A DNA stretch of 64,000 nucleotides, taken from Mesorhabditis belari (lineage: Eukaryota > Nematoda > Chromadorea > Rhabditida > Rhabditidae). A program made the translations under genes and the position numbers. This document shows, in pieces, positions 1 to 31,020 of the stretch. The stretch spans positions 838,001 through 902,000 of the forward strand of contig CAUEEP010000754.1 of assembly GCA_958450365.1 (NCBI GenBank), written 5' to 3'. The first letter of the stretch is position 1. Each line of letters begins with the position of its first letter. The notes beneath the pieces were generated by a model. That model was not told the DNA's origin. It saw only the letters and a program-made list of their open reading frames with translations, and searched no databases.

Positions 1-360
1 TGAGACTCGCAAATTCACTCATAGGAAATTGCGGTAGACAATTCTTGTAATGGATTGGTTAGAGTTGAAGGCAAGATGTAATGGATTGGTTAGAGTTGAA
101 GGCAAGCTTTGGAAACACTCAAGATTTAGAGTCATTCCTTGGTAGATCATGATTTCAAGTATTCCCTTTGATCAATACGCCTCAACCGTATGCATAACCG
201 TATGCTCAAAGCTCAACCGTCTAACCGCAACTTTCTAGATTCGATAGATCTTGAGAAGCGAGACTAGAAGTGCGTTTTAAATTTGGAGACGGCTAATGTC
301 TAGAAGCTAGACCAAAATTGGCTCTAAAAAGCCAAAAGAACTAAAACAAAGCTAAGATAA

Positions 361-462
361 AGCCTAGCTGCCTAGCTGCCTAGCCTAGCCTAGCTGCCTA
401 GCCTAGCTGCCTAGCCTAGCTGCCTAGCCTAGCCTAGCTGCCTTGCCTAGCTGCCTTGCCTA
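361..462. repeat. Minisatellite, CTAGC-rich
   Basis: Units of 9 and 14 bp (CCTAGCTGCCTAGC). dapk-1 intron; positions 1-360 hold nothing recognisable. Confidence 0.9.
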
Positions 463-515
463 CTTTCCAGTACGTCTCCTAGCTTTATAGCCTATCATTC
501 AAAACAAGAGCCCAC

Positions 516-19455
<18,940 letters not shown>

Positions 19456-19828
19456 TTTCCGCTCAATGAAAGGCGGCTTTGTCGGCGTATACCCGTCTTC
19501 ATAGAGAATAAAAAATCGAGAGGGTTCTCAGCAGCTTTGTTTCCTTTAGAATATATATCAAAATCTAAAAAAAAGGTTGAAATTGAAAGTTTGAAAGAAT
19601 CATAAGAAAAGTTTGAAGAAAAAGGAAAAATTTTTTTGAAATTTCAAATGATTGGGTATTTGAATTGGGTTAATTGTTAATCAATTAATAAATAATTCGG
19701 TTTAAAGCTACGATTTTCAAGGCTTTAGGGCTTGGAAAACAGAAGAATTCCCTAAATTCTCTAATTTTTTTGCATTTTTGAAGAGCCTTGAAGAGAATTT
19801 GAGGAATTTGTATTACGTAATGTGCATA

Positions 19829-19845
19829 TGTCTGTCCGTCTGTCC

Positions 19846-19919
<74 letters not shown>

Positions 19920-19975
19920 CCGTCTGTCTGTCTGTCTGTCTGTATGTCTGTCTGTATGTCTGTCTGTATGTCTGT
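19829..19975. repeat. (TGTC)n microsatellite
   Basis: TGTC with CGTC and TATG interruptions, about 36 units. Confidence 0.97.
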
Positions 19976-20063
19976 GAGCAGATTTATATAATTTTTAGTT
20001 TGTTAGGCTTAGAATTCTATGTACTTTGTATCTCTTACTTCATTTTTTAAAAAATGCAAAAGT

Positions 20064-20142
20064 GAAAGCACGACCGGGAGTCGAACCGCGATCGTGTGGG
20101 TTCCAGACCAGCTCCCTACCGACTGCACCACGGCGACTAAAA
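20064..20142 (-). other. tRNA-like element, left half of divergent pair B
   Basis: Minus strand: A-box-like GTGGTGCAGTCGG and B-box GCGGTTCGACTCCCGG. Related in sequence to 20262-20330 and 59170-59268. Confidence 0.6.
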
Positions 20143-20261
20143 GTCCACGAGAAAAAAATCCTACAAAGTTCCGCCTAGCCGCCTTGGGGGAGTCGGCGTT
20201 TGCGACCCGGGAGGACCGAGTAAGTTTATCTGGCTTTTCCTTTCGGGCTAAAGGGTAGTGG

Positions 20262-20330
20262 TCTTGGCGCAGTTGGGAGCAGGGTGGTCTACAGTTCACA
20301 TGATCAAGGTTCGACTCCCGGCTCAATACT
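20262..20330 (+). other. tRNA-like element, right half of divergent pair B
   Basis: Plus strand: TTGGCGCAGTTGGGAGCAGG then GTCTACAG and the B-box AAGGTTCGACTCCCGG. It mirrors 20064-20142, with about 120 bp between them. Confidence 0.6.
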
Positions 20331-20724
20331 AGAAATCTTCTTTTTTTCTAATTTTGACTTCAAAACATTCAGAGAGAAAAAAGCAACTGGTATCGGATAA
20401 TTTAAGGCTTTAAAACTAGAGAGAAGATGGTTATAAATGCTTATAATGCTTATCAAGCTTATAAATGATTGTGAAATGGAGAGAAATGGAGAGAAATGGA
20501 CAGAAATGAGAGCTTTCCTTTCCATCTTCGATTTTCAATTCTTTTCTCTTTTCTTTTTCCATTTTCTTATTGAAAAAGAGAAGAAATCCATCAGTGCTCT
20601 TTTTCGATAAAAACCGGGCTTTTGTCTTGATATTTCTCATAGATAGCTAATGAAGAAATCGATCAAGAACTTTGATCAGGATCCCGGATCGTTTGGGATC
20701 GAATCAGGGTATTCAGACAAATTA

Positions 20725-20830
20725 TTTAACAATATTTAACAAGATTTAACAATATTTAACAATATTTATCAAGATTTATCAATATTTAACAATATTTATC
20801 CAAATTTATCCAAATTTATCAAAAATTTAA
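20725..20830. repeat. AACAATATTT 10-bp array
   Basis: AACAATATTT, TATCAAGATT and TATCCAAATT variants. Confidence 0.85.
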
Positions 20831-21049
20831 CCCAATTTTTGATCTATTTAAGGGTCGATTAAAAGCTAAATAATTAAAAGCTAAAGAAAAATACTTGCGA
20901 ACTTTGAGAATCGGATTAGCCGACTCAATTACCCAGGATTAAGATTGCCTGGGTTGATGTGGAGAAATGAGTCGCCTTGCTCAGCTTTGGAAAGAGATTA
21001 AAACCGGGTTTAGTTACTCAATCTGGTCCAATTACCCGATCAAAGCCTG

Positions 21050-21268
21050 ATGGATCTAAGCCTGGATCAAAGCCTGGATCTAAGCCTGGATCTAAGCCTG
21101 GATCTAAGCCTGGATCAAAGCCTGGATCTAAGCCTGGATCTAAGCCTGGATCTAAGCCTGGATCAAAGCCTGGATCAAAGCCTGGATCTAAGCCTGGATC
21201 TAAGCCTGGATCTAAGCCTGGATCTAAGCCTGGATCTAAGCCTGGATCTAAGCCTGGATCAAAGCCAA
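21050..21268. repeat. Minisatellite, 12 bp
   Basis: GCCTGGATCTAA, about 18 copies. The period is a multiple of 3, so two frames stay open (GSKP and DLSL repeats). Confidence 0.95.
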
Positions 21269-21782
21269 CCCAGCTTCGATGGAATCCTTATGGACTTTCA
21301 GCTTAGAAACATTCTTGATTCAATTACCCAACTTAGATCGAAGTGATAGAGTTCTTCTAAACTTTAGGAGTTAAAGAATTGAAGCCCGATTCAATTACGC
21401 ATGATTTGGGGATTGATTCAGATCGATTCCCAATGGATCAAAGCCATTGGCATCAATGCCGGATCGATCAAATCAATCGCCAAAGCGATTTCAATCGTCA
21501 AAGCCTAGCCTGGTTCATTGCTTAGGTTCAATGCTTAGGTTCAATGCTGTGGTTCAATGCTTTGGTTCAATGCTTAGGTTCAATTCAATCGATGATCCGG
21601 TTCAATAACTCAAAAGAAAGAGCTCAAAAGTGTTCAAAAGTGTGAAAAGTTCAAACATTGAAGCTTTCGAAAATCTTTTCCAATTCTCTTTTCTTCAAAA
21701 TCCTTTCATTAACGTAAACAAATCTCTTTCCAATTTTTGAGTTTTAGGGAAAGAGGGAAAGATTTTGAGTCAGGAAGATGGA

Positions 21783-22190
21783 TTTGAATGATTGATTTAA
21801 ATGATTTGAATGATTTGAATTATTGATTTGAATGATTTGAATGATTTGAATGATTTGAATGATTGATTTGAATGATTTGAATGATTTGAATTATTGATTT
21901 GAATGATTGATTTGAATGATTGATTTGAATGATTTGAATGATTTGAATGATTGATTTGAATGATTAGAATGATTTGAATTATTGATTTGAATGATTTGAA
22001 TGATTTGAATGATTGATTTGAATGATTTGAATGATTTGAATGATTTGAATTATTGATTTGAATGATTTGAATGATTTGAATGATTGATTTAAATGATTTG
22101 AATGATTGATTTGAATGATTCAAACGATTCAAACGATTCAAACGATTCAAACCATTTAAACGATCTAAATCATTTAAACAATCTAAATCT
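21783..22190. repeat. Minisatellite, 9 bp
   Basis: TTTGAATGA with periodic TTATTGA interruptions, then a tail of reverse-complement-like ATTCAAACG units. Confidence 0.95.
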
Positions 22191-22499
22191 AAATAAAACT
22201 CTTTTAAAGCTCTCTTTTAATTCAATTTTCTATAATTAATAAAAAAAATCTAAAAATCAACTAAAGATCAGAAAACAGAGAGCTTTTAGGGTTAAAGGAA
22301 AAAAAAAATCAAAAATGCATTGTGTCTAGAGCTTTTTTTGGAGGTCAAAAAGACTAAAAAGAGAAAGAAAATAAAAGAAGCTAAAGAAAAAAGGGTACTT
22401 GTCGGTTTAATATTGACAAAGATGAAGCAGCATCCCCCCTCACAAGTTGTCAGCTTCTTGCTTACGCAAGAACTTCTTGGTTATCGATTTTCAGTGATC

Positions 22500-22630
22500 G
22501 ATTGATCGATTGAAGACTTCAGGAGATCGACTAGAGCTTTAGACGATCGACTAGAGCTTCAGACGATCGACTAGAGCTTTAGAGGATCGACTAGAGCTTC
22601 AGACGATCGACTAGAGCTTTAGACGATCCA
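22500..22630. repeat. Minisatellite, 20 bp
   Basis: ACGATCGACTAGAGCTTTAG, about 6 copies, bracketed by two copies of CACAAGTTGTCAGCTTCTTG (22440, 22683). Confidence 0.9.
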
Positions 22631-23309
22631 CTGATCACTTCTGAACTTCTGAACTTCCTCTACTTCACTGAACATCACCCCTCACAAGTTGTCAGCTTCT
22701 TGCTTACGCATTTACAGAGAAAGCTTTTGAAAACGCATTCTAAAAGCTACCCAAATCAGCAATTTCCATTGCAGTGAAGTAGCGGAAGTGATCAGTCGAT
22801 CGTCTGAAGTCGAACGAAAATCGATAACCGAGAAGACTCGAATGGAGATGCTTCACAGAAAGAAAGGAAGTTAAGTGGAAGGAAAGGAAGTTAAGCAGAA
22901 AGTACGTTCAATTCAAAAATCAAAACCCTCAACAAAGGTAAATTTCAATTCAATTCAATTCAATCCTAAGAAAGTCTTAAGAAAAGAAGTCAAATCGAAA
23001 TTTGAATTGTAGAATTGTAGAATTGCATGCGAAATTTTGAAAGAATATCAATGAAAAGGGAATTTTTTGGGTTGAAAGACTGGACAACTATTGACTTTCG
23101 AGAGAGAGAGAGAAGGGAAAAGAAAGGGAAAGGAAAGGGAAAAGAAAGGGAAAAGAAAGGGAAAAGGAAACGAGAGAAAGCTGAATTTTGGGTTGGAGAT
23201 CCCCTGGAGACTTCCATTTGATAGATTTGATGATGTAAAGAATGACGGGCATCAAAGCTAGTATATCTTGAAAGGCAAATAAAAGCTGTGATTTGGTGGG
23301 TACTGTGGA

Positions 23310-23545
23310 AGCTGGTGGATAAGATCTGGAGATCTGTAGGAGATCTGTAGAAGATCTGGAGGTCTGTAGGAGATCTGTAGGAGATCTGGAGGGTTGCAGG
23401 CTTAGAATGAAGCCTGTAGGTTTTAGGAGGTTGTAAGGATTGCTGTAGCTAGATTGCTGTAGCTAGATTCCTGTAGCTAGCTTCCTGTAGCTAGATTCCT
23501 GTAGCCAGATTCCTGTAGCTAGATTCCTGTAGCTGCTTCCTGGAG
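23310..23545. repeat. GATCTGTAGGA then 15-bp GTAGCTAGATTCCT arrays
   Basis: Two short adjacent arrays, about 7 and 8 copies. Confidence 0.88.
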
Positions 23546-23724
23546 CTACTATTACTGAAAGAGTAAGCTGGACAAGGTAGAAAGAAAATCTATAGGGTTA
23601 CTGTAGATCTAAAGATTCGTTTGCTCTAGCTCAGGTGTCAGACCTTGGGCTACCTTTCCTGAGACTTACTGTAGCTCCTACCGTAGAGGCTATTGTTACT
23701 TTAAGAACTGTCCCCTATTATAGG

Positions 23725-23985
23725 AATCTGTAGGAACCTGTAGGTCCCTATAGGAATCTGTAGGAACCTATAGGAGTCTGTAGGAACCTATAGGAGCCTG
23801 TAGGAACCTATAGGAACCTCTAGGAACCTGTAGGCACCTCTAGGAACCTGTAGGCACCTCTAGGAACCTGTAGGCACCTCTAGGAACCTGTAGGAACCTC
23901 TAGGAACCTGTAGGCACCTCTAGGAACCTGTAGGCACCTCTAGGAACCTGTAGGAACCTCTAGGAACCTGTAGGAACCTATAGAA
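23725..23985. repeat. Minisatellite, 10/20 bp
   Basis: TAGGAACCTG and TAGGCACCTC alternate, about 26 ten-bp units. Confidence 0.95.
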
Positions 23986-24289
23986 AGATTCCTCTAGCTT
24001 TCATCTGCTTTCATCTGCTTTCATCTGCTTTCCCAAGACTCAACATAAAGCGTCAAAAGATTGCTCTCCAAAGAAAACTCTCTTTTTCAAAAAGAAACAA
24101 AAGATTTCAAAAGAATGAGTAATTTGTGCTCGGTTATTCGAAAAGAAGAACAGAAGAACACCTTAAGAAATAGAAATTGAATCAAAAAAAGAGACAAATA
24201 AATGGCTTAAAGCAAAATAAACATACAATGGAATTCAGCGACCAATAAATCCGCTTTTGAATCGTAAATCGAGGCGACGGGGATGATAA

Positions 24290-25120
24290 AAATTGGAAGA
24301 AAAAGGGAAAAAGAGAAAAAAAGGAAGAGAAAGGAGGAAAAAGGAAGAGAAAGGAAGAGAAAGGAAGAGAAAGGAAGAAAGAGGAAGAGAAGGGAAGAGA
24401 AAGGGGTCCCTGCTGACCCTAAGCTTTCAAAAGATATATAGAAACTAAAATTTAAGTGATAAATCCTTACTTTCAAACTATACAAATCTGAGTGTCACTT
24501 GAAGAATAATTGTAGGATTAGTGCTATGAGAAAGATACTTAAAACAGTTAGATGTGAATCAGGACAGAAGAGAATCAGAAGAGAATTAGAAGAGAATCAG
24601 AAGAGAAGCAGAACAGAAGCAGAATCAGTATCAGAATCAGAAGTAGAACAGAAGTAGAACAGAAGCAGAACAGAATTAGAATCAGAATAGAAGTAGAATA
24701 GTATCAGAATCAGAATCAGTATCAGAACAGAACAGAATCAGAACAGAACCAGTATCAGAATCAGAACAGAAGCAGAACAGTATCAGAATAGAAGCAGAAC
24801 AGTATCAGAGTCAGAAACAAAATCAGAATTAGAATCAGAATCAGTATCAGAATCAGAAGTAGAACAGAAGTAGAACAGAAGCAGAACAGGAGGGGGAAGG
24901 GGTTTGGGGAAGAGGGGAGGGGGGGAGGGTGGGAAAAAAAATTTTAAAAAAAGAAGAAAAGGGGAAGGGGGGAGGGAGGGAATAGGAAAGGAATAGGAAA
25001 GAAGGGGGGAAGGAAAGGGGGCGGGGGAAAAAAAAAGAAAAAGGACAGAAGCAGAACAGTATCAGAACTGAACCAGAACAGAAGCAAAATCAGTATCAGA
25101 ATCAGAACAGAATCAGAATT
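24290..25120. repeat. Purine tract, then 6-11-bp CAGAA array with a degenerate G-rich core
   Basis: GGAAGAGAAA units (24290-24400), CAGAATCAGAA units from 24545, broken at 24888-25045 by irregular poly-G/poly-A sequence, then resuming to 25120. Confidence 0.9.
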
Positions 25121-25254
25121 AGAACAAACGAAAAGTTTTTTAAGTTCACTACTTTCATTATCGATGATTATCGATCAAAAGGCTAGAATCGTTAAGTTAA
25201 TGTAGTGAAGAAAGAGAGAAAGCTGTGTTTGATACAAAATGAGATAGGAAAAGA

Positions 25255-25392
25255 GAACTGGAGAAGTGGAAGAGGAGAGGAGAGGAAAGAGGAGAGGAGT
25301 GGAAAGAGGAGAGGAGAGGAAAGAGGAGAGGAGAGGAAAGGGGAGAGGAGAGGAAAGAGGAGTGGAAAGAGGAGAGGAAAGGTGAGATGAAA
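25255..25392. repeat. (GGAGAGGAAAGA)n purine array
   Basis: Mixed AGAGG and AAAGAGG units. Confidence 0.93.
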
Positions 25393-25528
25393 GGGATGCT
25401 TCCGCGTGCGCCTCTCTCCTATCCAATGTCCTGTACAGAGAAAAGTCCGGTTGCGGCATCTTTCTCCAGTCCTTTCCAAACCTCGATGAGATATTGACAC
25501 AGCTTACATCTTTCCCCGCCTAATGACC
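25390..25528 (-). other. Possible coding exon, unplaced
   Basis: Minus strand reads an open, mixed-composition segment after CATTAG (GKDVSCVNISSRFGKDWRKM) that runs into the purine array. It could be a 5' exon of an unplaced gene. No family is recognised and no partner exon was found. Confidence 0.2.
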
Positions 25529-25724
25529 AGAATTTATTGCTATAATGACTAGATCAATCGTTAAATAAAGGATTTCAATTTGAATGAATGAGAAAGAGAA
25601 TTAAGTAGAGAAAAACAGAAAAACAGAAATTCAACGAAAAAGAGAAATTTTCGGTTAATTAAGGTAGAGCCATGTACGAGACGCCATTCTTTCCTACGTC
25701 AATGGTAGGTACAAGTGGATGCAA

Positions 25725-25895
25725 AGGATACTGTAGCCAGCTATAGCCATAGTCTGTAGCCATAGCATGTAGCCGGCTATAGCCATGGCCTGTAGCCGGC
25801 TATAGCCATAGTCTGTAGCCAGGCCATAGCCATAGCCTGTAGCCGCTATAGCCATAGCCTGTAGCCAGCTATAGCCATAGCCTGTAGCCGGCTGA
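25725..25895. repeat. Minisatellite, 23 bp
   Basis: CTGTAGCCGGCTATAGCCAT units, about 7 copies. Confidence 0.93.
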
Positions 25896-26274
25896 AGCTC
25901 TTTAAAGTCTCAATATGCAAATGATTAGAGCACTATAATGCACAGGATACTAGAATTTGATTTTTTTCAGAAAAATTGTGTCTTTACAGTAATTCACTTT
26001 ACAGTGTGTCAAAAATTCAAATTTTCTATAGAACTAGAAAGATTGGAAATGCGAATTTTGATTCGAAAATTTCCTTTAATCTCTTCTCCAAAAGATTGTT
26101 TGCATTTTGGATCGTTTTTAGTGGTTTCGTTTTGAAAATCGCTTTTAAAAAGATGAACATTACAGCGCTAGGGAAAAGCTTTTAACACTTTTTATTGAAT
26201 TCTTTATCAAATTAATGAAATTGAAGCAATGAGCAATTAAATTTAATTAATTAAACCGGCTGAGGGGGTTTTAA

Positions 26275-26550
26275 GCAGGAGAAGGAAGAAAAGAAGGAAG
26301 GGAGAAAAGAAGGAAGGAAGAAAAGAAGGAAGGAAGAAAAGAAGGAAGGAAAAGAAGGAAGAAGAAAGAAGGAAGGAAGAAGAAGGAAGGAAGAAAAGAA
26401 GGAAGGAAGGGAAGAAAAGAAGGAAGAAAAGAAGGAAGGAAGAAAAGAAGGAAGAAAAGAAGGAAGAAAGGGAGGAAGAAAAGAAGGAAGAAAGGGAGAA
26501 AAGAAGGAAGAAAGGAAGGAAGGAAGGAAGAAAGGAAGGAAGGAAGCAAG
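26275..26550. repeat. Purine (GGAAGAAAAGAA) array
   Basis: Counterpart of 18290-18500 in the second duplicate. Confidence 0.93.
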
Positions 26551-26679
26551 AGAATAGGCTTTAAGGAACATGAAAATATATTCATTAGATAGTCAGCAAT
26601 CAAAGTAATTGAACCATTCTTGAACTAACAAAAATTTTCTTAGATTCAAACAAAATACGATAAATACTCTAATAGTACC

Positions 26680-26920
26680 CCAGCCCCGTAATGACGGTGC
26701 GGAGTGTTGCGTAGTCTAGCTTTAAACGAGTTTTTTTCGACACTGTTCTATGCTACAATGCGCACTTAAATATCAAAAAATAGCCCTGAATCTCAGCGAT
26801 TTTTCGATACCAAAGACGCTTTTTTTGAAAGTACGGGCGCTTTGAAAAAAAATGAAATACTAAAAAACCTTTGCGACTACGCGACTGTACGAGGGGGGTG
26901 GGGTACTATTACTGTATTTA
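26680..26920. mobile_element. MITE-like element, AATAGTACCCCA family
   Basis: The ends AATAGTACCCCA and TGGGGTACTATT are inverted. The interior contains AATATCAAAAAATAGCC and GATTTTTCGATACC. An opposite-orientation copy lies at 34557-34795 and a partial one at 18723-18766. Confidence 0.65.
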
Positions 26921-27029
26921 CGGTCGGTAATTTAAGGCCTTGCTTTTAAATAATCGCGCGGATCAACTTGGGAAGGGTGTTTAGTAGTTTCTATATGAAA
27001 TAAAACCGAAATCGAGGCAATGAGCAATT

Positions 27030-27480
27030 AACTTTAAACTTGGGTAATTAAACCGGCAGACTCGGGTGTCCGACGCCATCTACCCCAGCGCCGTGTGCCA
27101 GACGCCGTTTTTTCTTACGAGCGACGACAAGGGTACGCACAGAGAACGCACAAAGTTTCCCACCTAATGAGCCGTTTGCCAGAGGCTGTTTATTCCTAAC
27201 AGCGACGACAAGAGTACGCACACTTGCGTAGTGAAAAAGGACCTATCGCCCTTTCCACAAGCGTTTACCCAGAGCCGTATGCCAGATGCCGTTTTTATGA
27301 GCGACGTAAAGAGTACGTAGACTTGGGTAATTAAACCGAGTCAGGGTGGCTTTTCGGTCACTTCTACCGGGGCCGTGTGCCAGACGCCGTTTTTTCTTAT
27401 GAGCGACGACAAGGGTACGCACAGAGAACGCACAAAAATGACTAACTAACTTCAACCCCAATTTTACCCCACAAAACTCA
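27030..27480 (-). repeat. Tandem block with SL1-like leader strings, copy 2
   Basis: Closely matches 18868-19305. SL1-like strings lie at 27054-27033 (19 identical nt) and 27337-27320 (16 identical nt). The same GTGCCAGACGCCG and GTACGCACAGAG blocks are present. Confidence 0.7.
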
Positions 27481-27954
27481 GCTTTCCCCTGATAAACCTA
27501 ATATTTATTTGATAGAGTTTTTCAAGGAGAATCGATTGCAAAAAGAATTAGCTTGATTCGTTGAAAATTGACGATTTTACGGCAATTTAATGAAACGATA
27601 GCGGTTTATTAAAGAAAATGGTGCTAGAAAAGATTTCTTTCTATTTTTAAAGCATAAATAAGAAAGAAATCTAGATAAAAGATTAATTTGCGGTCAAAAA
27701 AATCAGGTTTAAACTGGACAGTTATCGAAAATCGAAACTTTAGTGAAAAGGTGAATTTTTTTGGTTTTATGACTCATTTTTTGAAGTAAAAAGGCAAAAA
27801 AGGTGAAAGAAAAGGTGATTTTTTTGGTAAATATATTGAAAACTTTGCAAATAGTTGTAGAAAGTTTATCAAATGATGTGTTTGATATGGGAAAAAGAGA
27901 GAAATAATGTGATCAAATGGACTCAACACCTTTTGAGTCGTCAGAAACGAGTCG

Positions 27955-28468
27955 TCAAGCTTTGAAAGCCTATAACTTTGTTTAGACCTAACACTATTCA
28001 GATCTTTTTATATCATTGAATAGAGGACATTTCAGGCTTTCGAATGATACCAAAAACAGTTTAATTGGATAATCCAGTCCAAAAAAATCAGCCGCCAAAG
28101 GTTCGGGTTGGGAAAAGGGGGGGAGGGGGGGGGGGGATGTGCGCCCCCCCTCTTTTGCCGCCCCCCATTTTTTTTTAAATAAAAATTTTTTTTTTTTTTT
28201 TTTTTTTTAGGTAAAGGCTGTCGGTGTTTTGAAAAAAAAAGGGGGGGGGTGGGAAACACCCCCCCCCAAGCCAACTCGACCGTCCATCCAGCAAATCTCT
28301 AAGATCCCAACTTTGTCGGCTGATTTTCTTGGACTCAATTATCCAATTAAACTCTTTTTGGTATCATTCGAAAGCCTGAAATGTTCTCTATTTAATGGTA
28401 TAAAAAGATATGAATAATATTATTTGTGAACAAAGTTATAGGCTTTCAAAGCTATGTCGTCCGGACGT
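27955..28468. mobile_element. Palindromic element with degenerate homopolymer centre
   Basis: The left arm (GAAAGCCTATAACTTTGTTTAG, CAGGCTTTCGAATGATACCA, TTTAATTGGATAATCCAGTC) is mirrored on the right. The middle (28110-28270) is a jumble of G, C, A and T runs. A diverged relative of the arm lies at 54285-54430. Confidence 0.75.
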
Positions 28469-28794
28469 CCGGATGACGTCATTCAAAGTGATTTCAGTCA
28501 GCTGTCAGCTCTTATATTCAAATCTTTTATGCACAATAACTCAGCCAGATCTTCTGAAAACCCGACAAGAGCCTTAGATTCTTTTTGAACAAGCTACTTT
28601 AATTGAAAAGAGGCTGCGAGAGAAATTGGCTCAGTTTAGAGAAGAAGCTGAGAAATATTTTTGTCCTTTACAAGACAAGGGTTAGACAATGACCTTCAGC
28701 AGAGAAGAAATGACAAATCAATGGATTCTCTAGATCAGAACTCAATATAATCAACAAATCAAGTATATAAAAACAGAAAAACAACCAATAATCT

Positions 28795-29192
28795 AGTTGG
28801 GATTGGAATTGATCTGTGATTGAAGCTCTAGACTAAGAAACAAAGCTCTTAGCCAAAGAAACAAAGCTCTTAGCCAGTCAACTATGGCAGCAGCTTTGGC
28901 AGCTATGGCAGCAGCCAGGCAAGAAAGAAAAAAATCGATTTAAGAGAAAAAGAACCAAAATTTCAGCTGACGGGATTGAACTTGACCTGTGATTGAAGCT
29001 CTCGACTAAGAAACAAAGCTCTTAGCCAGTCGGCCATAGTGGCAGTCATAAGAAATATAAGAAAAATATATAAGAAAAGCCGATATATAAGAAAAAGAAC
29101 CAAAATTTCAGCTGACGGGATTGAACCCTTGACCTTGAGACTGAAGCCCCGACTAAGAAACAAAGCTCTTAGCCAGTCGGCCATGGAGGCGA
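28795..29192 (-). other. Three tandem tRNA-like units (minus), left arm of pair C
   Basis: Copies near 28800-28900, 28966-29044 and 29108-29192 share TGGCCGACTGGCTAAGAGC, then TTTCTTAGTC. The third has an intact B-box AAGGGTTCAATCCC followed by CAGCTG. Progressive decay is visible from the third to the first. The family recurs on the plus strand at 52064-52134. Confidence 0.55.
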
Positions 29193-29317
29193 AGGGAGCT
29201 AGGGGGAAAAAGCGGGTTAAAGACTGGACAACCGTGAAAACTCGTGGCTGATACAATTATAGATTTACCGCCTAAATGCTGGTTTTTCGGGTTTTGGGGA
29301 TAGTCAGCCTTTATCCT

Positions 29318-29388
29318 CGTGGAGTAGTGGATAGCGCGTCAGTCTATCGCTTATACGATCCTGGTTCAACCTTCCCGTGCCACTCGAA
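29318..29388 (+). other. tRNA-like element, right arm of pair C
   Basis: Plus strand TCGTGGAGTAGTGGATAGCG followed about 30 nt later by CTGGTTCAACC. It faces away from the minus-strand unit at 29108-29192. The fold is incomplete. Confidence 0.45.
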
Positions 29389-29563
29389 AGGTGCTTTTTT
29401 GTTAAAAATCGAAAAGCACATGGAATTTCCTATTTCAATAGCTATTTATGCAATAGCTAGCTATTTAAAATCATTGCAAACGGTTGTTTAGAGGTAGAGG
29501 AATAGCTAGGAATAGATTATTAATCTCTTTATCTATCGTGAAAATCATTTTAAATCATTTTTA

Positions 29564-30092
29564 TTAGGTTGATGCAAAAGTCTTTTTCATTTTTTTCGTA
29601 CTTCTTTTGAAAAATAACAAAGTCATCAATTAAACTATGGTTTACTCTAAATGAAAAGTGTTTATTGTTGAATTTCCCATCTTTTTAAGTCAATTTGGGT
29701 TCACTTTCAAGCAAATTCGAGAGTGATAAACGGGTTTTTCATAAAAATCGATAAAAACCTATAAAATAAAGAAATTGGCTGAATCAATTTCTCTGAAAAT
29801 CTGCAAAAAAATATCGAACTTTTTGTGCTCTATCTTTTATTTATTAACATCAAGATTGGTTTCCTTAGCTAAAGCGTCTAAAATGCATCATCGAGCCGTC
29901 GCCTTTTTTGACTACCCGACTTCGGGCTCTCAAAAAAAATCTAGACATAAGACATTTTAAACTCGTTTTAATGTCATTTTGCAGAAAAATAATTGGACTT
30001 TCGAATGCAATAAACCGTTGTTCAAATTGGTGCATTTGTTACTTTTTAACGGAAGTACGAAAAAAATGAAAAAGACTTTTGCATCAACCTAA
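29564..30092. mobile_element. Mariner-like MITE, 529 bp
   Basis: Inverted ends TTAGGTTGATGCAAAAGTCT and mirror, followed by CTTTTTCAT and CGTACTTC. TA flanks both sides (29562-29563, 30093-30094). No transposase frame is present. Confidence 0.85.
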
Positions 30093-30592
30093 TAGATAAA
30101 CTAGATTCTAGATAAACTAGATTCTAGATAGACTAGATTCTAGATAAGCTAGATTCTAGATAAGCTAGATTCTAGATAAGCTAGCTTCTAGATAAACTAG
30201 CTTCTAGATAGACTAGATTCTAGATAAACTAGATTCTAGATAAGCTAGATTCTAGATAAGCTAGATTCTAGATAAGCTAGATTCTAGATAGACTAGATTC
30301 TAGATAGACTAGATTCTAGATAAGCTAGATTCTAGATAAGCTAGATTCTAGATAAGCTAGATTCTAGATAAGCTAGATTCTAGATAAACTAGATTCTAGA
30401 TAGACTAGATTCTAGATAGACTAGATTCTAGATAAGCTAGATTCTAGATAAGCTAGATTCTAGATAAGCTAGATTCTAGATAAGCTAGCTTCTAGATAGA
30501 CTAGATTCTAGATAAACTAGCTTCTAGATAGACTAGATTCTAGATAGACTAGATTCTAGATAAGCTAGATTCTAGATAGACTAGATAGACTC
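30093..30592. repeat. Minisatellite, 16 bp, about 31 copies
   Basis: TAGATAAGCTAGATTC with AAACT, GACT and GCTTC variants. It begins exactly at the MITE end (30092). Confidence 0.97.
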
Positions 30593-30684
30593 TAGCCTAC
30601 TCATCTCTGTCATATCAACAATTTCTAGACCATAGCCTTGTCCTAGTCCTAGCTATTCGTTTAGATTTGAGCTTGTCAAAGCTT

Positions 30685-30870
30685 GACTACCCGACTTCGG
30701 GCTCTCAAAAAAAATCTAGACATAACACATTTTAAACTCGTTTTGATGTCATTTTGCAGAAAAATAATTGGCCTTTCGAATGCAATAAACCGTTGTTCAA
30801 TTGGTGCATTTGTTACTTTTTAACGGAAGTACGAAAAAAGTGAAAAAGACTTTTGCATCAACCTAATAGT
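30685..30870. mobile_element. Duplicate 3' part of the mariner-like MITE
   Basis: From CTACCCGACTTCGGGCTCTC to the terminal CATCAACCTAA this matches 29909-30092 with few changes. The two copies bracket the 16-bp minisatellite at 30093-30592. Confidence 0.85.
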
Positions 30871-30924
30871 TAATAGGAAAAGAATTTTGATGAAAAAAAT
30901 CGAAAACTAGAGAACAAAGTCGAT

Positions 30925-31020
30925 TAGGAGAGCTATTTAAATAGTTAAATAGCTAGCTAAATAGCTAAATAGTTATTTAAATAGCTAAATATCTATTTAA
31001 ATAGCTTTTCTTTAGCTAAA
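30925..31020. repeat. AATAGCTA short array
   Basis: ATTTAAATAGCTAAATAG-type units, partly palindromic. Confidence 0.8.

Larger units (their letters stand above)
26220..27555. repeat. Segmental duplication, member 2
   Basis: Colinear with 18256-19390. Member 2 keeps a fuller copy of the AATAGTACCCCA element at 26680-26920, where member 1 has only its right end. Confidence 0.8.
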
